From assembly GCF_000763575.1 (NCBI RefSeq), contig NZ_CP009170.1, positions 1,367,501-1,431,500 of the forward strand: a stretch of DNA of 64,000 nt, in the 5' to 3' direction. Made by a program: the position numbers and the translations under genes. This document shows, in pieces, positions 27,551-36,644 of the stretch; the first letter of the stretch is position 1; every line of letters begins with the position of its first letter. The notes beneath the pieces were generated by a model. It did no database searches and had not been told where the DNA came from. It saw only the letters and a program-made list of their open reading frames with translations. The DNA comes from Thermoanaerobacter kivui (GTDB lineage: Bacteria; Bacillota; Thermoanaerobacteria; Thermoanaerobacterales; Thermoanaerobacteraceae).

Positions 27551-28432
27551 TCATCTATTTTTTATTAATTTTCCCTTAAAAAGTTGATGATTTTTTAATA
27601 TATTTTTATCATCTATAATTATTTGACTACCTATATTCACAAAATAACCTGCATTTTCGACTTTGGGATTATTTTGGGTAAAATCAAATTCTGCAAGTAA
27701 CTTAACCTCTCCTTCAAATCTCACTTCATGTGAAAACTCAAAAAAGTGCTTTAAAATTAAACTATTATCATTGTCATCTAAAAACAAATGACCATCCTCA
27801 TCTAAATCCCATTTTTTAACTTCTTCAGGTGTGTTTCCTCCCTCGCTTTTTAGTTCATCAAGGGAAAATAATTCTAATTCACCAAAACCATATTTAGAAT
27901 CTCCACCAATATATATCTTAAGAGAAATTTTTAAAAAGTCTTTAGCTTTTTCAATTACATCATCCTCGAACCCAATTAATCCTATCCAATAAAGTTGTTT
28001 CGAACTGCTTATATCCTGTTTTGATTTTGGCAGTATAAACTCAAATTCATGTAAGCTTTCATCTTTTGTACTTCTTAATAGTGGTTCTATAGCTGTTGAT
28101 ACAATAGTATCAACAAATTCAAATTTAAATTTTTCCTCAGGATAATCTCCAAGGTAAAAATCGCCTTTTTCATATTTAGGAAATAAAGGGTCAGTATTTG
28201 AACATCTAACTTTTTCACACTCTACAGCAGGATAAAAGTTTGTAATATGTTCAAATAATTTTTTAGCTCTTTCAATTTCACTAAACCCAATTGTCCTTAA
28301 AAATTGATTAGTTAAAGCGCCCCACATTGTCCAGCCAGGAATAAAAATTTCAGTTTCATTAATTACTCCCCACTTAACAGAGCCTATATGTATTGGCTGG
28401 TTTTGCTTAAAAATTAGTTTATACCATTTCAT
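27551..28432 (-). CDS. Type III CRISPR RAMP protein, Cas5/Cmr3-like
   Basis: 293 residues. A RAMP protein (ferredoxin-like fold) with QPIHIG near the start, GVINETEIFIPGWTMWGAL (about residues 20-38), where Cmr-type proteins place their substrate-facing loop, and the glycine-rich GGDSKYGFGELELF (about 194-207) typical of the RAMP G-loop. By position as last gene of the operon and by size it is the best candidate for the Cas5 subunit that caps the crRNA 5' handle. ATG 28432 follows GGGGGAAT. A decayed paralogue is present at 25269-25696. Assignment to Cas5/Cmr3 rather than another RAMP is by gene order. Confidence 0.7.
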   Translation of the reverse strand: MKWYKLIFKQNQPIHIGSVKWGVINETEIFIPGWTMWGALTNQFLRTIGFSEIERAKKLFEHITNFYPAVECEKVRCSNTDPLFPKYEKGDFYLGDYPEEKFKFEFVDTIVSTAIEPLLRSTKDESLHEFEFILPKSKQDISSSKQLYWIGLIGFEDDVIEKAKDFLKISLKIYIGGDSKYGFGELELFSLDELKSEGGNTPEEVKKWDLDEDGHLFLDDNDNSLILKHFFEFSHEVRFEGEVKLLAEFDFTQNNPKVENAGYFVNIGSQIIIDDKNILKNHQLFKGKLIKNR

Positions 28433-28436
28433 TTTT

Positions 28437-28796
28437 TTATTCCCCCATAGCCTTTGCATGGTATCGGGCATAGATTAGAGCTTTTTCTAATGATTCTTTG
28501 AAAAATAACAATTCGTAAATATCTTTAGACAATTCCTGAAAAAACTCTTCAGCTTTATCACTATATTCAGATTGGAAAAAAGGTTTTAAAGTTTTTATTG
28601 GCTTATTAATAAATATGTTGCTGTATTTCCCATCATTTTTGCTTAAACAAAAAACATAATAAGCATACACACCGTCATTAGATAAAACTCCTAACGCTTT
28701 ATCTATGAACCTTAAAATTTCTTTATCCTTTTGAGAACTGTTTGCTATATCGAAACCCAATTTATTTAATGTATACTCAAGATTATTTTCATTCAT
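28437..28796 (-). CDS. Type III CRISPR small subunit, Cas11/Cmr5-like
   Basis: 119 residues, predicted all-helical, ending KALIYARYHAKAMGE, which has the look of Cmr5-type small subunits. Contents of interest: GVYAYYVFCLSKN and a helical C-terminal half. Small subunits line the belly of the type III complex and touch the target RNA. It overlaps the Cmr4-like gene by four bases (ATGA) and ends four bases before the Cmr3-like start. The sequence alone is weak evidence; size and position between cmr4- and cmr3-like genes decide the call. Confidence 0.65.
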   Translation of the reverse strand: MNENNLEYTLNKLGFDIANSSQKDKEILRFIDKALGVLSNDGVYAYYVFCLSKNDGKYSNIFINKPIKTLKPFFQSEYSDKAEEFFQELSKDIYELLFFKESLEKALIYARYHAKAMGE

Positions 28797-30001
28797 TTTT
28801 GTCCACCCCCATTAGGGTTATTATTGCTTTCTTCTGATTTACCTTGAGTATCTTTATCACAATTATTTGTATTTTTATCATTAATCTCTAATACAATTCT
28901 CCCAAACCCTCTTGTCGTCATACCGCCAATACCTAATGTTTCAAAGAAGTGTTTGGAATCACATAAAGCATTTTTTAGCATGCTATAATTAGGCAGATCC
29001 CCGACTTTGTCCGATAACCCATCAAAAACTGATCTATCAAAGATTCTTAAATCTCCATAAAATATTGTCCCTCTTGGTATTGCCTCAGAAGTAAAAAGCG
29101 CACCTTCTTTTGCAGCTCCCGTTATTGGATCTATTGAAACAGATGTTCTCACTTCGAGATTAGAGTTAACAATTTGAGAGAATAAGCTTTCAGGGACAAT
29201 AACAATTTTATCTTCAGTAAGCTCAAAATTACCAATCTTTATTTCTTTTAGGTTGATTGAAAGATTTCCTACTTTATAAGGTAAATAAATCCATCCAAGA
29301 TTTATATGCCCATCTACTTTTCCATCCTCTATTTTTTCTAAAATTATACAAACCAAATCTTTGTTCTCATCTTGCTCATTTTCTGGCTCTTCACCGTATA
29401 AATTTGCATTTTTTAACATCTCTTTTGTTGTTATCCACTTGGTACCAAAGCGTGTAAAAACAGGGAAAAACAAAATATTTAAATCACTAAAAAAAATCAT
29501 ACCTTGCCAGCTTAAATCTTTCTTTGAAAATCCAAATCCTTTACAAACAATACAATGTCCGCAGTGTCCAGTCTTACCTTCTTTATTAGTTGCATCCGGT
29601 GAATTCGATAGTTCTTCTTGCGGAGTATTATCCTGTCCTGCACAGGTAATTTTCGCTACAACATTGCCATTAAAATATTCCCACCTATTATTGGGCCAAT
29701 TACTGGAATTTTGTTTAATCCACTCTTTTATTTTATCATTTAAAGTATTCCCATTAAGATTTTTGATATCACTAAATTTAGGCTGTTTATCCTTTATCTT
29801 AGATAAAAGTTCCAACGTCGCATAATACCTCCAAGTCCCTGCCAAACTTGAACCGGGAATTTTAGGAAGTTTTGTTATTGGGTCTCTTACAATGGTATTG
29901 TCAACCCTTCCTGTAGTGTATCCGCCTGTCCCAATATAAATTGGATCTGTTGCCATTCCATAAATTTTAAATTCCTTAACAAAATCATTACTTTTATCCA
30001 T
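28793..30001 (-). CDS. Type III CRISPR RAMP protein, Cas7/Cmr4-like
   Basis: 402 residues. Near the start it has the Cmr4-type pattern DPIYIGTGGYTTGRVD followed by IVRDPITKLPKIPGSSLAG (about residues 18-56), the Cas7 backbone signature that binds crRNA. A C-x2-C-x2-C cluster (HCGHCIVCKGFGFS, about 144-157) may hold zinc. G-rich GIGGMTTRGFGRIVL (about 356-370) is the RAMP G-loop. Cas7/Cmr4 subunits normally carry the Asp that cuts target RNA every six bases; a candidate is Asp34 in the GRVDNTIVRD region. GGAGG precedes ATG 30001, three bases after the cas10 stop. Confidence 0.8.
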   Translation of the reverse strand: MDKSNDFVKEFKIYGMATDPIYIGTGGYTTGRVDNTIVRDPITKLPKIPGSSLAGTWRYYATLELLSKIKDKQPKFSDIKNLNGNTLNDKIKEWIKQNSSNWPNNRWEYFNGNVVAKITCAGQDNTPQEELSNSPDATNKEGKTGHCGHCIVCKGFGFSKKDLSWQGMIFFSDLNILFFPVFTRFGTKWITTKEMLKNANLYGEEPENEQDENKDLVCIILEKIEDGKVDGHINLGWIYLPYKVGNLSINLKEIKIGNFELTEDKIVIVPESLFSQIVNSNLEVRTSVSIDPITGAAKEGALFTSEAIPRGTIFYGDLRIFDRSVFDGLSDKVGDLPNYSMLKNALCDSKHFFETLGIGGMTTRGFGRIVLEINDKNTNNCDKDTQGKSEESNNNPNGGGQK

Positions 30002-30004
30002 TTT

Positions 30005-33000
30005 TTATACCTCCTTTAAAGCTGTATGCCAAAATTCAAACATATCCAAGAAAAGCTGTACATTATCTAAGGTCATCTTTTCTTTTAGTACCGCATGGAG
30101 CTTATCATTTTCTTTAGATTTATCTATGTCAAATAGATCTTTTATTCCATCTGCAAGCCCTATATCTTTTTTTAGGTCAAGAATATTTATAAAGCTTGAA
30201 GCAAGAAAAGCTTTTACCCCTTCAACATCACTATTTATTTTTGATTCAGCACTGGCTATGGCTTCCCAATTATCATAGATTACAGAGATTAATTTTTGAA
30301 GTTTTGTACTCCTCGCAACTCTATTTTTATTTTCTTTGCCAAACAGATCTTTAAATTTTTTAAATTTTCCCCAATTATCTAAGTCATAAGGTCGTGAGCT
30401 TTTAATTTTTATTTTTCTTTTCCATTTATTATCTCCGTCATAATAAATATCATTTCTTCTTGTATTTGTATCTAAAAACTCAAAATCAAAAGTATTTGGT
30501 ATTATATTGATTTTTTCATCTTCACCAATTTCGTCAATGTTTAATATCCAGTGTATACTTCCATCTTCGGGCTTAATATAAAATTTATATCCCTTGGAAT
30601 GATTACCCCAATATAAAGAATAGTATTTATGAGTATTATTTAGCGATTCCTCAATCTTTTGGCATTTTAATATCTCTCTGACTTTAGATGGTTTTTCTTC
30701 TATTGATAGTTTTTCTATTCCCTCAACATCCCTCCTAATTTTTCTTAAAGCTTTTATGCCTATATATAACGGCTTTTTATAATCCTGCACCACTACTCCT
30801 ATATGAAGTGGCAGTTTTCCATAAACAAATTTAAAACTTTCATTATATTTTTTCATAACATTATCAATCAAATTTGGCACATACTCAGCAGGTATAATAA
30901 ACTGCCAACTAATTGGTGTGGGATCAATGATAGAGATGTATGGAGTATAGTATTCAAAATCAGTATTATCTTTATACTTAACAGATGCTATTACATTTCC
31001 ATTGCCTGTAGATTCTTTGAGATTAAATTCCTTACCTGCTTTTAAATCTTTTATATAAGATATTAAATAAACTTTACCCTTATCAGCCCAAAAGAGAACA
31101 TCTCCATCCTGATATTCTCCATCCGGTATATTTTCATTTGAGTTTTTAACTTTAATATTTTCCCAATAAAATCTTTTTCTTCTATTCTCAGGAATACCTG
31201 CATAAGCACATATATTTTCCTTTATATCTTCAAAAAACTCTTGAGTACTCTCCCATATTCTTCTCAGCCGCGCCGGAGAAGGATTTTTTCTAAGAAGAAA
31301 TTGAAGGATAAGAGTAGATAAAAATTCTATATCATCCTTATTTAATTGAGACCAATTTATTTTTCTCCCATCAAAGTCTATCTTTGAATTCAAACTACTC
31401 TTTTTTATCCATTCTTCCCAATGCGTACCCATTATTGAACCGAAAAATATCTGTTTTATGAAATCGTCAAAAGATTCATTATTTATTTTACAACCTATAT
31501 AAGCTTCTGCAGCCAAATATTTTGGGAAAAAAGAAAAATTTTCTAGTAATGCTACCTTAAATTCACTTTTAATTTTCTGATACTCATTTTTTATCATATC
31601 AGCAAGTTCCTCAATCGTATTTTGGTAATCTAAAGTGTCTTTGTTTAAAGGTTTGTTTAAAGGTTCTTCACACCACTTGCTCTTACGTAAGTTTTCTATT
31701 AATTTTTTAATTTTTTCTATATTTCTTTTTAATGTTTCGAAAGTCCTTTTTTTCTTACCCAATTTACTTTTTTCTCCGGGAGGCGTCAAAGGACTTTTCA
31801 ACAATACATTTAATTCTGCAATATTCCTTTCAATCTCTTTTACATCAAAATACTCACTTACATCCAAATTAGACAACAATAATAAAATAAAATTTTTTAC
31901 CCATAAAATGCTCCTTTTAAAAGTTTCATTTCTAACTATCAAACTATTTAACATATCGCCATTTAACCAATCGTGAAGCTCAAATTTCATTGTTATAAGT
32001 GCAACTTTATCATTCTTGTCTTTCAATTCATCCATCCAGATAGTTTCATCGTTTCGATTGCTCAGCCATTTATCAATTCTACCTTTTGTTTTCTTTTCAT
32101 AACAAATATTGCATATATTTTTGTCTTCATCTCTTCTATCTGATTTGAAGACCAATCTTTGACCACAAACCTGACATATACCAATTGCTCTTTCACTTTC
32201 TGATTTTTCTATGTATATATCAGTTTCTTTCTTACTCCAGTCTGCTTTTAAGAAATTTTCTCTTGCTTTTTCAAGAAGATAACTTAAATTCATCAGACCT
32301 CTTGAAGCTTTAGTAAGAAAGATTGCAGGATAGAATTCTTCTAAAGATTTTTCTTTAAAAATTTCCAATATTTTATTTTTTATTTCACCTAAATCCTTAT
32401 GTAATTCAGCAAGAATGTTACCTTGTAAATCTACTCCTAAATCCTCACCAACTAAAAAATATATTCCTGTTTCATCACGATATACTTCATTTCCAATGGG
32501 ATACTCATATTCCAAAAGCTTTTTTATTTCCTCATCTATTTTCCTTGCAGTTTCCCTATACCATTGAATCTGGGCAGGTTTATAACCTTTTTCTGCAAGC
32601 CCAAGTTTATCGTACTGTATACCAAGAATACGCCATCTGATGTTATTAGGATTATTTTTATAATCATTCAGCTTTTTATCGCTGTCTTTAAGAATAGTTA
32701 ATTCAGCCAATACTGCTTTAAACATTGTAGCAGTCATATAGGCTTGATCCCAGAGAGTAACATCATTTACTGGAAAACGTGAGTCACTTAAAAGCCTTGA
32801 ATACCAATTTTTAATCTCAGTGAAGATAAATTCTCTTATTTTTTGCCAGTCAGGATTTGTGTAATAATTGTCACGAGATAAGAAGTTGTTAAGCTTATTG
32901 TAAAAGCAAATCCTTTGATCATCGAAATCATGCAATTCTACTTTTTTCTTAAAAGAACCAAAAGCATTAGAAAGCCATAACTTACTTTTTATTTGCTCTT

Positions 33001-33370
33001 TAGGAGAACCTTTATCTATACCAGAATTTATATTTTCGCAACCCCGAATGAAAACTTTTTTTACAACTTCTAAAGAACTTTCTTTACCCTGCATTATTTC
33101 TTTCAGTTTTAAAGATTCAAAACTTAACTTCACTTGTACACCATTTATAAAATCTTTAAGTTGTTTATTAACTCCTTCAAGTTCGGGATCCAGATATTTA
33201 TCAACATATTCTTTGTAACTTGCCCATTTATAGTCCGAATTTGGAAAATATGGACTCCAAAATGAAAATCCAACATGTGTTTTACCTAAATTAAACAATA
33301 ATGCCCCTATCTCAGCCTTTAAAATCTCATCCTTATATTCCTTTAAATTTTCTAAATTCAACTCTCCCAT
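30005..33370 (-). CDS. Divergent Cas10 large subunit (Csx11-like), no HD or GGDD visible
   Basis: 1121 residues, the large subunit of the complex. The N-terminus reads EIGALLFNLGKTH (about residues 20-32), the place where Cas10 HD nucleases have LHDxGK; the His-Asp pair is Phe-Asn here. A four-cysteine zinc finger follows (CQVCGQR...CNICYEKK, about 394-421). In the second palm region, where cyclase-active Cas10 has GGDD, the sequence reads SIIDPTPISWQFIIPAEYV (about 812-830). The downstream YGKLPLHIGVVVQDYKKPLY is a Cas10 palm hallmark. The size, lack of GGDD and gene order fit the Csx11/subtype III-C group. ATG 33370 follows AAAGGGTGG. Probably a structural or target-sensing subunit. Confidence 0.8.
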   Translation of the reverse strand: MGELNLENLKEYKDEILKAEIGALLFNLGKTHVGFSFWSPYFPNSDYKWASYKEYVDKYLDPELEGVNKQLKDFINGVQVKLSFESLKLKEIMQGKESSLEVVKKVFIRGCENINSGIDKGSPKEQIKSKLWLSNAFGSFKKKVELHDFDDQRICFYNKLNNFLSRDNYYTNPDWQKIREFIFTEIKNWYSRLLSDSRFPVNDVTLWDQAYMTATMFKAVLAELTILKDSDKKLNDYKNNPNNIRWRILGIQYDKLGLAEKGYKPAQIQWYRETARKIDEEIKKLLEYEYPIGNEVYRDETGIYFLVGEDLGVDLQGNILAELHKDLGEIKNKILEIFKEKSLEEFYPAIFLTKASRGLMNLSYLLEKARENFLKADWSKKETDIYIEKSESERAIGICQVCGQRLVFKSDRRDEDKNICNICYEKKTKGRIDKWLSNRNDETIWMDELKDKNDKVALITMKFELHDWLNGDMLNSLIVRNETFKRSILWVKNFILLLLSNLDVSEYFDVKEIERNIAELNVLLKSPLTPPGEKSKLGKKKRTFETLKRNIEKIKKLIENLRKSKWCEEPLNKPLNKDTLDYQNTIEELADMIKNEYQKIKSEFKVALLENFSFFPKYLAAEAYIGCKINNESFDDFIKQIFFGSIMGTHWEEWIKKSSLNSKIDFDGRKINWSQLNKDDIEFLSTLILQFLLRKNPSPARLRRIWESTQEFFEDIKENICAYAGIPENRRKRFYWENIKVKNSNENIPDGEYQDGDVLFWADKGKVYLISYIKDLKAGKEFNLKESTGNGNVIASVKYKDNTDFEYYTPYISIIDPTPISWQFIIPAEYVPNLIDNVMKKYNESFKFVYGKLPLHIGVVVQDYKKPLYIGIKALRKIRRDVEGIEKLSIEEKPSKVREILKCQKIEESLNNTHKYYSLYWGNHSKGYKFYIKPEDGSIHWILNIDEIGEDEKINIIPNTFDFEFLDTNTRRNDIYYDGDNKWKRKIKIKSSRPYDLDNWGKFKKFKDLFGKENKNRVARSTKLQKLISVIYDNWEAIASAESKINSDVEGVKAFLASSFINILDLKKDIGLADGIKDLFDIDKSKENDKLHAVLKEKMTLDNVQLFLDMFEFWHTALKEV

Positions 33371-34668
33371 TTTAACCACCCTTTTTCTTTCAGCCCATCA
33401 TTTATATTTAAATTTTTGTTGGTATAATAATACTTATCTTCACATAATTCAAATGTTCCCCAGCCAAGCTTCGTTTTTGCTCCTATTCCATTCTGTGATA
33501 CTTTTTCAATTGCCGATAAAAGATTTTCTAAATCTTTTTCTGCTTCCTTTTTTAATTCTTTATTTTCTTTTAATATCCCATCAAAAGGAATATATATAAT
33601 CTGCAAAATCCCTTCTGTACCCTCTGGAACCACTTCATAATAAATTGGCTGAGTCCCTGCTCTTTTTCTTCTGTCATGGGGATTTATTACTTCTAAAGAA
33701 AGTCTGTCAAAATATGTAGGATAAAATATGGCTCTTCCTTTATGTGTTTGAAATTCTATTGGTAGGTTTTTATTATCTTTTTGAAGTTTCTCAGAAATTT
33801 TCTCCTGAAGAATACCTTGAAGTTTCTCGTATGAATTTGTGTCTTTAATTTCACCTATAAAATTTTTGTCAACTTTCAACCCAAGTTCAAACAATATAAA
33901 TTCTAAAAGCTTTTCTTTAAATTTTACTAAATCTTTACTATTTTCCTTCAGATAATCCTCTACCACTTTTATACTTTCTGAGCCTGCACCAAATATTCGT
34001 AAGTAACTATCAACAATTTTTCCCCTTTTTTTAAGGTTAGCCTCTTCATTTATTAAATCTTTAAAGGCAGCAGCTAAAGAACCTTTCCAACTACTTCCCC
34101 GTATCATAGGCACTTTAAAGACTTTTTCCTTTAATACTGGATTTGAAATTATATAAAATTCGTCATCATCCTTTGAGAAGTATGGCTGTTTTAGTTTGAA
34201 ACTTACCTGAATTATAAATGAGTACGGCGGAAGTTTTTTTACATAATCATTAGCTATATTCTGAGCTAAAATCCCTGATATAGAATTTACATCTTCCAAT
34301 TGCTGGTCCTCTTTAAAAACAAAATCTTTATTTTCTTTCATGATTTCATCTTTTAACCAAGTTAACGGAAAATCCTTAGTTGTTTGATTGGAACGATTTC
34401 TTTTTAAATATTTAAACAACTTCCCATTTAAATTATTGTTTTTAAGTTCAGATTTATAATCTTCATTGGATAAAATAAATGGAAAGTCCTTTTTTAAACT
34501 TTCTACTTTATCTCTATTAATGCTTGTCGGGTTGTTGTCTCGCATTAAATAATCTTCTATTTTTTCTTCACTTTTTGGTTTAAAATAAAGCTTGCAGTAT
34601 GATATATACTGACTCAAGTTTTTCACTTCACCAATATTTACTTCTATTAAAGCGTCATACTTTGGCAT
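33358..34668 (-). CDS. Type III CRISPR RAMP protein, Cas7/Cmr6-like
   Basis: 436 residues. The RAMP core begins at about residue 150 with SFIIQVSFKLKQPYFSKDDDE, then the substrate loop FKVPMIRGSSWKGSLAAAF (about 188-206), which corresponds to the RGSSLRG-type loop of Cmr6/Csm3 proteins, and ends with NGIGAKTKLGWGTFEL (about 402-417), the G-rich loop. The first 150 residues are an extension rich in Lys and Asn with no recognised domain. ATG 34668 is chosen (AAGGAG upstream) and overlaps cmr1 by 14 bases. Cmr6-type subunits cap the crRNA 3' side of the complex. Confidence 0.7.
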   Translation of the reverse strand: MPKYDALIEVNIGEVKNLSQYISYCKLYFKPKSEEKIEDYLMRDNNPTSINRDKVESLKKDFPFILSNEDYKSELKNNNLNGKLFKYLKRNRSNQTTKDFPLTWLKDEIMKENKDFVFKEDQQLEDVNSISGILAQNIANDYVKKLPPYSFIIQVSFKLKQPYFSKDDDEFYIISNPVLKEKVFKVPMIRGSSWKGSLAAAFKDLINEEANLKKRGKIVDSYLRIFGAGSESIKVVEDYLKENSKDLVKFKEKLLEFILFELGLKVDKNFIGEIKDTNSYEKLQGILQEKISEKLQKDNKNLPIEFQTHKGRAIFYPTYFDRLSLEVINPHDRRKRAGTQPIYYEVVPEGTEGILQIIYIPFDGILKENKELKKEAEKDLENLLSAIEKVSQNGIGAKTKLGWGTFELCEDKYYYTNKNLNINDGLKEKGWLKWES

Positions 34669-35746
34669 TTTGTTCATCTCCTTCATATAGTTCTAATAAA
34701 TCAGCAATAGATAAAAATCCGCCACAGTAATTATCACCTTCTTTTATTATGTATGGTAAAATTTTAGACCCCTGAGGTAAATCTTCGCCTTTGATATTAC
34801 CTGTTTTCCCAAATTTAAAATGTCTTTCTTTTTTATCGTTTACAGTACTTCTTTTTTGTGCTTTTTGTTTTATTAATTCTTTAATAACTTTTCTTAAAGC
34901 TTCATCTGAATTTTGATTATTAGAATTTTGATTGACTGGAATCTTATTTAAAATTTTTATTTTTTTATTATTCTTTTGAACATGAATTAAATCATCAAAA
35001 TTACTAACTGATATCAAATATTTCTCTGAGTCAAATTTTTCACCATTCTTATTCTTAAATAAACTAAAATCAAACCACTTTCTGTCATTATTATTTTGCT
35101 CTTCTGTTATAACCCTCAACCTGCCATAACCAATATTCCATTTACCACCCCAGTAACCGTACTTATCCATGAAATTTAAAAGTGGATAAAATATACTGTT
35201 TAATATTTCTTCCTCAGCTAAAAATTTGACTTTTAACTTCCCATAGAAATATGGTTGTGATAAGTAAAAAACAGACCAATCTTGATTGCTACTTCTTGGA
35301 CAGTTATTATTCTCTTTAATTTCTCCATTTTGCTTAGAAATACAAATCCTTTCTGGTAAATTTAATTTGTTTCCAAAACAATAATCGTCCAACGTTTCTA
35401 TCTCTTTTATCTCAATTAATCCTTTCCATCCAGTTGTACCAAATATAATAGAAGGTATTGGAATTTTCATTTCTTTTAAAGTCTCAATTTGCGATTTAAT
35501 ATCTGTACCTTTTCCCATAAGCTTCGCTTTAAACTCTTTTTCTTCTACTTCTTTTTCAAATCGTCCTTTCCCCATGTCAAAATCATTTTTTGGAACAATT
35601 CCACTAAAATAACAAATCACTTCAAACCAAAACCTTAAACTCCCCATTAAAGAAGAAGGTCTACTTTTTGTGTTTTTCTGCCATGCATCACTGGTCCAGA
35701 GTGGAGTTATCGTCTCTAAATGAACAGTAACTTCCTTCTTGCTCAT
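34655..35746 (-). CDS. Type III CRISPR RAMP protein Cmr1-like
   Basis: 363 residues, first gene of the cas operon. TITPLWTSDAWQKNTKSRPS followed by SLMGSLRFWFEVICYF (about residues 12-47) is the classic Cmr1 opening. GGKWNIGYGRLRV (about 197-209) is the RAMP G-loop. The middle (about 270-310) is low-complexity and Asn/Lys-rich (NQNSNNQNSDEA). Cmr1 sits at the crRNA 3' end in Cmr complexes. ATG 35746 follows AAAGGAG. A sigma-A-like promoter is visible 28-56 bases upstream. The six genes overlap or nearly touch and will be one transcript. Confidence 0.8.
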   Translation of the reverse strand: MSKKEVTVHLETITPLWTSDAWQKNTKSRPSSLMGSLRFWFEVICYFSGIVPKNDFDMGKGRFEKEVEEKEFKAKLMGKGTDIKSQIETLKEMKIPIPSIIFGTTGWKGLIEIKEIETLDDYCFGNKLNLPERICISKQNGEIKENNNCPRSSNQDWSVFYLSQPYFYGKLKVKFLAEEEILNSIFYPLLNFMDKYGYWGGKWNIGYGRLRVITEEQNNNDRKWFDFSLFKNKNGEKFDSEKYLISVSNFDDLIHVQKNNKKIKILNKIPVNQNSNNQNSDEALRKVIKELIKQKAQKRSTVNDKKERHFKFGKTGNIKGEDLPQGSKILPYIIKEGDNYCGGFLSIADLLELYEGDEQNAKV

Positions 35747-35773
35747 ATCAAAAACTCCTTTACATGCTTTTTA

Positions 35774-35802
35774 ATAATATAATTTAAAAACAATAATGTA
35801 AA
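35774..35802 (-). promoter_or_regulatory. Promoter of the cas operon
   Basis: On the minus strand TTTACA (35802-35797) and TATTAT (35779-35774) are separated by 17 bases, 28 bases before the cmr1 start. A small hairpin (AGCATAAACATGCT, 35813-35826) precedes the -35 box and could be an operator. Confidence 0.6.
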
Positions 35803-35841
35803 AAAATATTGTAGCATAAACATGCTAACCAATATTTTCTC

Positions 35842-35888
35842 ATATATCAATATTCTACATAACTTTTCAAAATCCTTCTAAAAAACTG
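35842..35888 (-). promoter_or_regulatory. Recurring upstream motif, copy A (before cmr1)
   Basis: Plus strand CAATATTCTACATAACTTTT then CAAAATCCTTCTAAAAA. Matches copies at 25164-25204 and 47245-47284. It lies about 40 bases upstream of the cas promoter. Confidence 0.5.
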
Positions 35889-35993
35889 TATTTTTTATAG
35901 AAAAATGTCGTCGAATGCCATAATAAAATAAGGAAAAATTCAACGCTAGTATAATTTTTTAAAATATTGATTATATATAATTTCCTAAAACAA

Positions 35994-36034
35994 AAAACAG
36001 ATGGGCAATAACATTAGTAGCCCAATCTGTTTTA
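35994..36034 (-). terminator. Terminator of the degraded gene at 36079-36265
   Basis: AAAACAGAT-GGGC (35994-36006) pairs with GCCC-A-ATCTGTTTT (36020-36034), one bulged base. On the minus strand it runs into TTTTTTG; it could also act for the plus strand. The stretch 35890-35993 shows no gene. Confidence 0.6.
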
Positions 36035-36078
36035 AACAAATTTAAATGATTATGGTATTAAAGTTAAAATTAGATATT

Positions 36079-36265
36079 TTAAGGAATGTATTGATAATGT
36101 ATCGTGCCATTATTATCAATTGTATAAGGCATATTTGCTTTCTTAAGTATCTCTACAATATTATTTTTTTCGCGGTTTTTTCATTAAATTGATTTATTAA
36201 CTCATTTATTCTTTGTGCATTTGCATTATTCCTATTTTCTTTAAAAGCAATATAAGCATCAACTC
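36079..36265 (-). pseudogene. Degraded small gene of unknown family
   Basis: Reading the minus strand with one base restored in the A-run at about 36165 gives VDAYIAFKENRNNANAQRIN...KNNIVEILKKANMPYTIDNN then GTIHYQYIP and a stop. Codon usage and residue mix look protein-like, and a terminator follows. The 5' end is lost towards the IS110 region, so no start can be given. I do not recognise the family. Confidence 0.55.
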
Positions 36266-36319
36266 TTCACCAGCCGCTATACTAATTATACATCAAAAAT
36301 GGTATTTTCATCCTCTGAT

Positions 36320-36640
36320 GGTGCCGTAGTTACGGCATAGAGGTCTATAAGGAATTGAAACATCGCACCGGCCTTGTGCTTATCACAATATCTGGATTTT
36401 TTGGATGTGGCTGAAATTTTCAATGATATGGAATTATTATGGAATACATATGCATAAGGTCGTTCTTACCTTGGTGCTTTGAGCCCGACTCATAGACAGA
36501 CTCCAACGACCAGGTGCACCACAGATTGTTGCTCCCTTTACACGGGAAGCACGCAGGATAGAATAACCCCTTATGGTTGTTGCACCAGCTATTCAATTTT
36601 ACAGTCGCTATCGTTCAAATTTTAAAAAAGGAGTTGGCTC
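36320..36640 (+). ncRNA. Candidate bridge RNA region of the IS110 element
   Basis: IS110-group elements are known to encode a bridge RNA in the non-coding end upstream of the recombinase. This stretch has no ORF and several foldable parts: TGCCGTAGTTACGGCA (perfect 7-base stem), GGTGC/GCACC enclosing it, and GGTGCACC-type complementarities further right (CTTGGTGC, CAGGTGCACC, GTTGCACC). No boundaries or guides can be proven by eye. Confidence 0.35.
36345..36361 (-). repeat. Isolated half CRISPR repeat, inverted
   Basis: CTATAAGGAATTGAAAC is the exact reverse complement of positions 1-17 of the 30-base CRISPR repeat of the main array. A 17-base exact match by chance is very unlikely in this window. 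It is in the opposite orientation to the array and lies inside the left non-coding part of the IS110 element. Confidence 0.85.
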
Positions 36641-36644
36641 TTTC

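Noticed and set aside
29361-29825. 154-codon plus-strand ORF opposite the cmr4-like gene
   Set aside because: Antisense of a clear RAMP protein; Ser/Leu/Phe-rich composition typical of antisense translation.
28437-35746. Calling the cas operon an ordinary type III-B (Cmr) system
   Set aside because: Cas10 lacks GGDD, is longer and more divergent than Cmr2, and the gene order matches III-C better; no accessory CARF nuclease is present.
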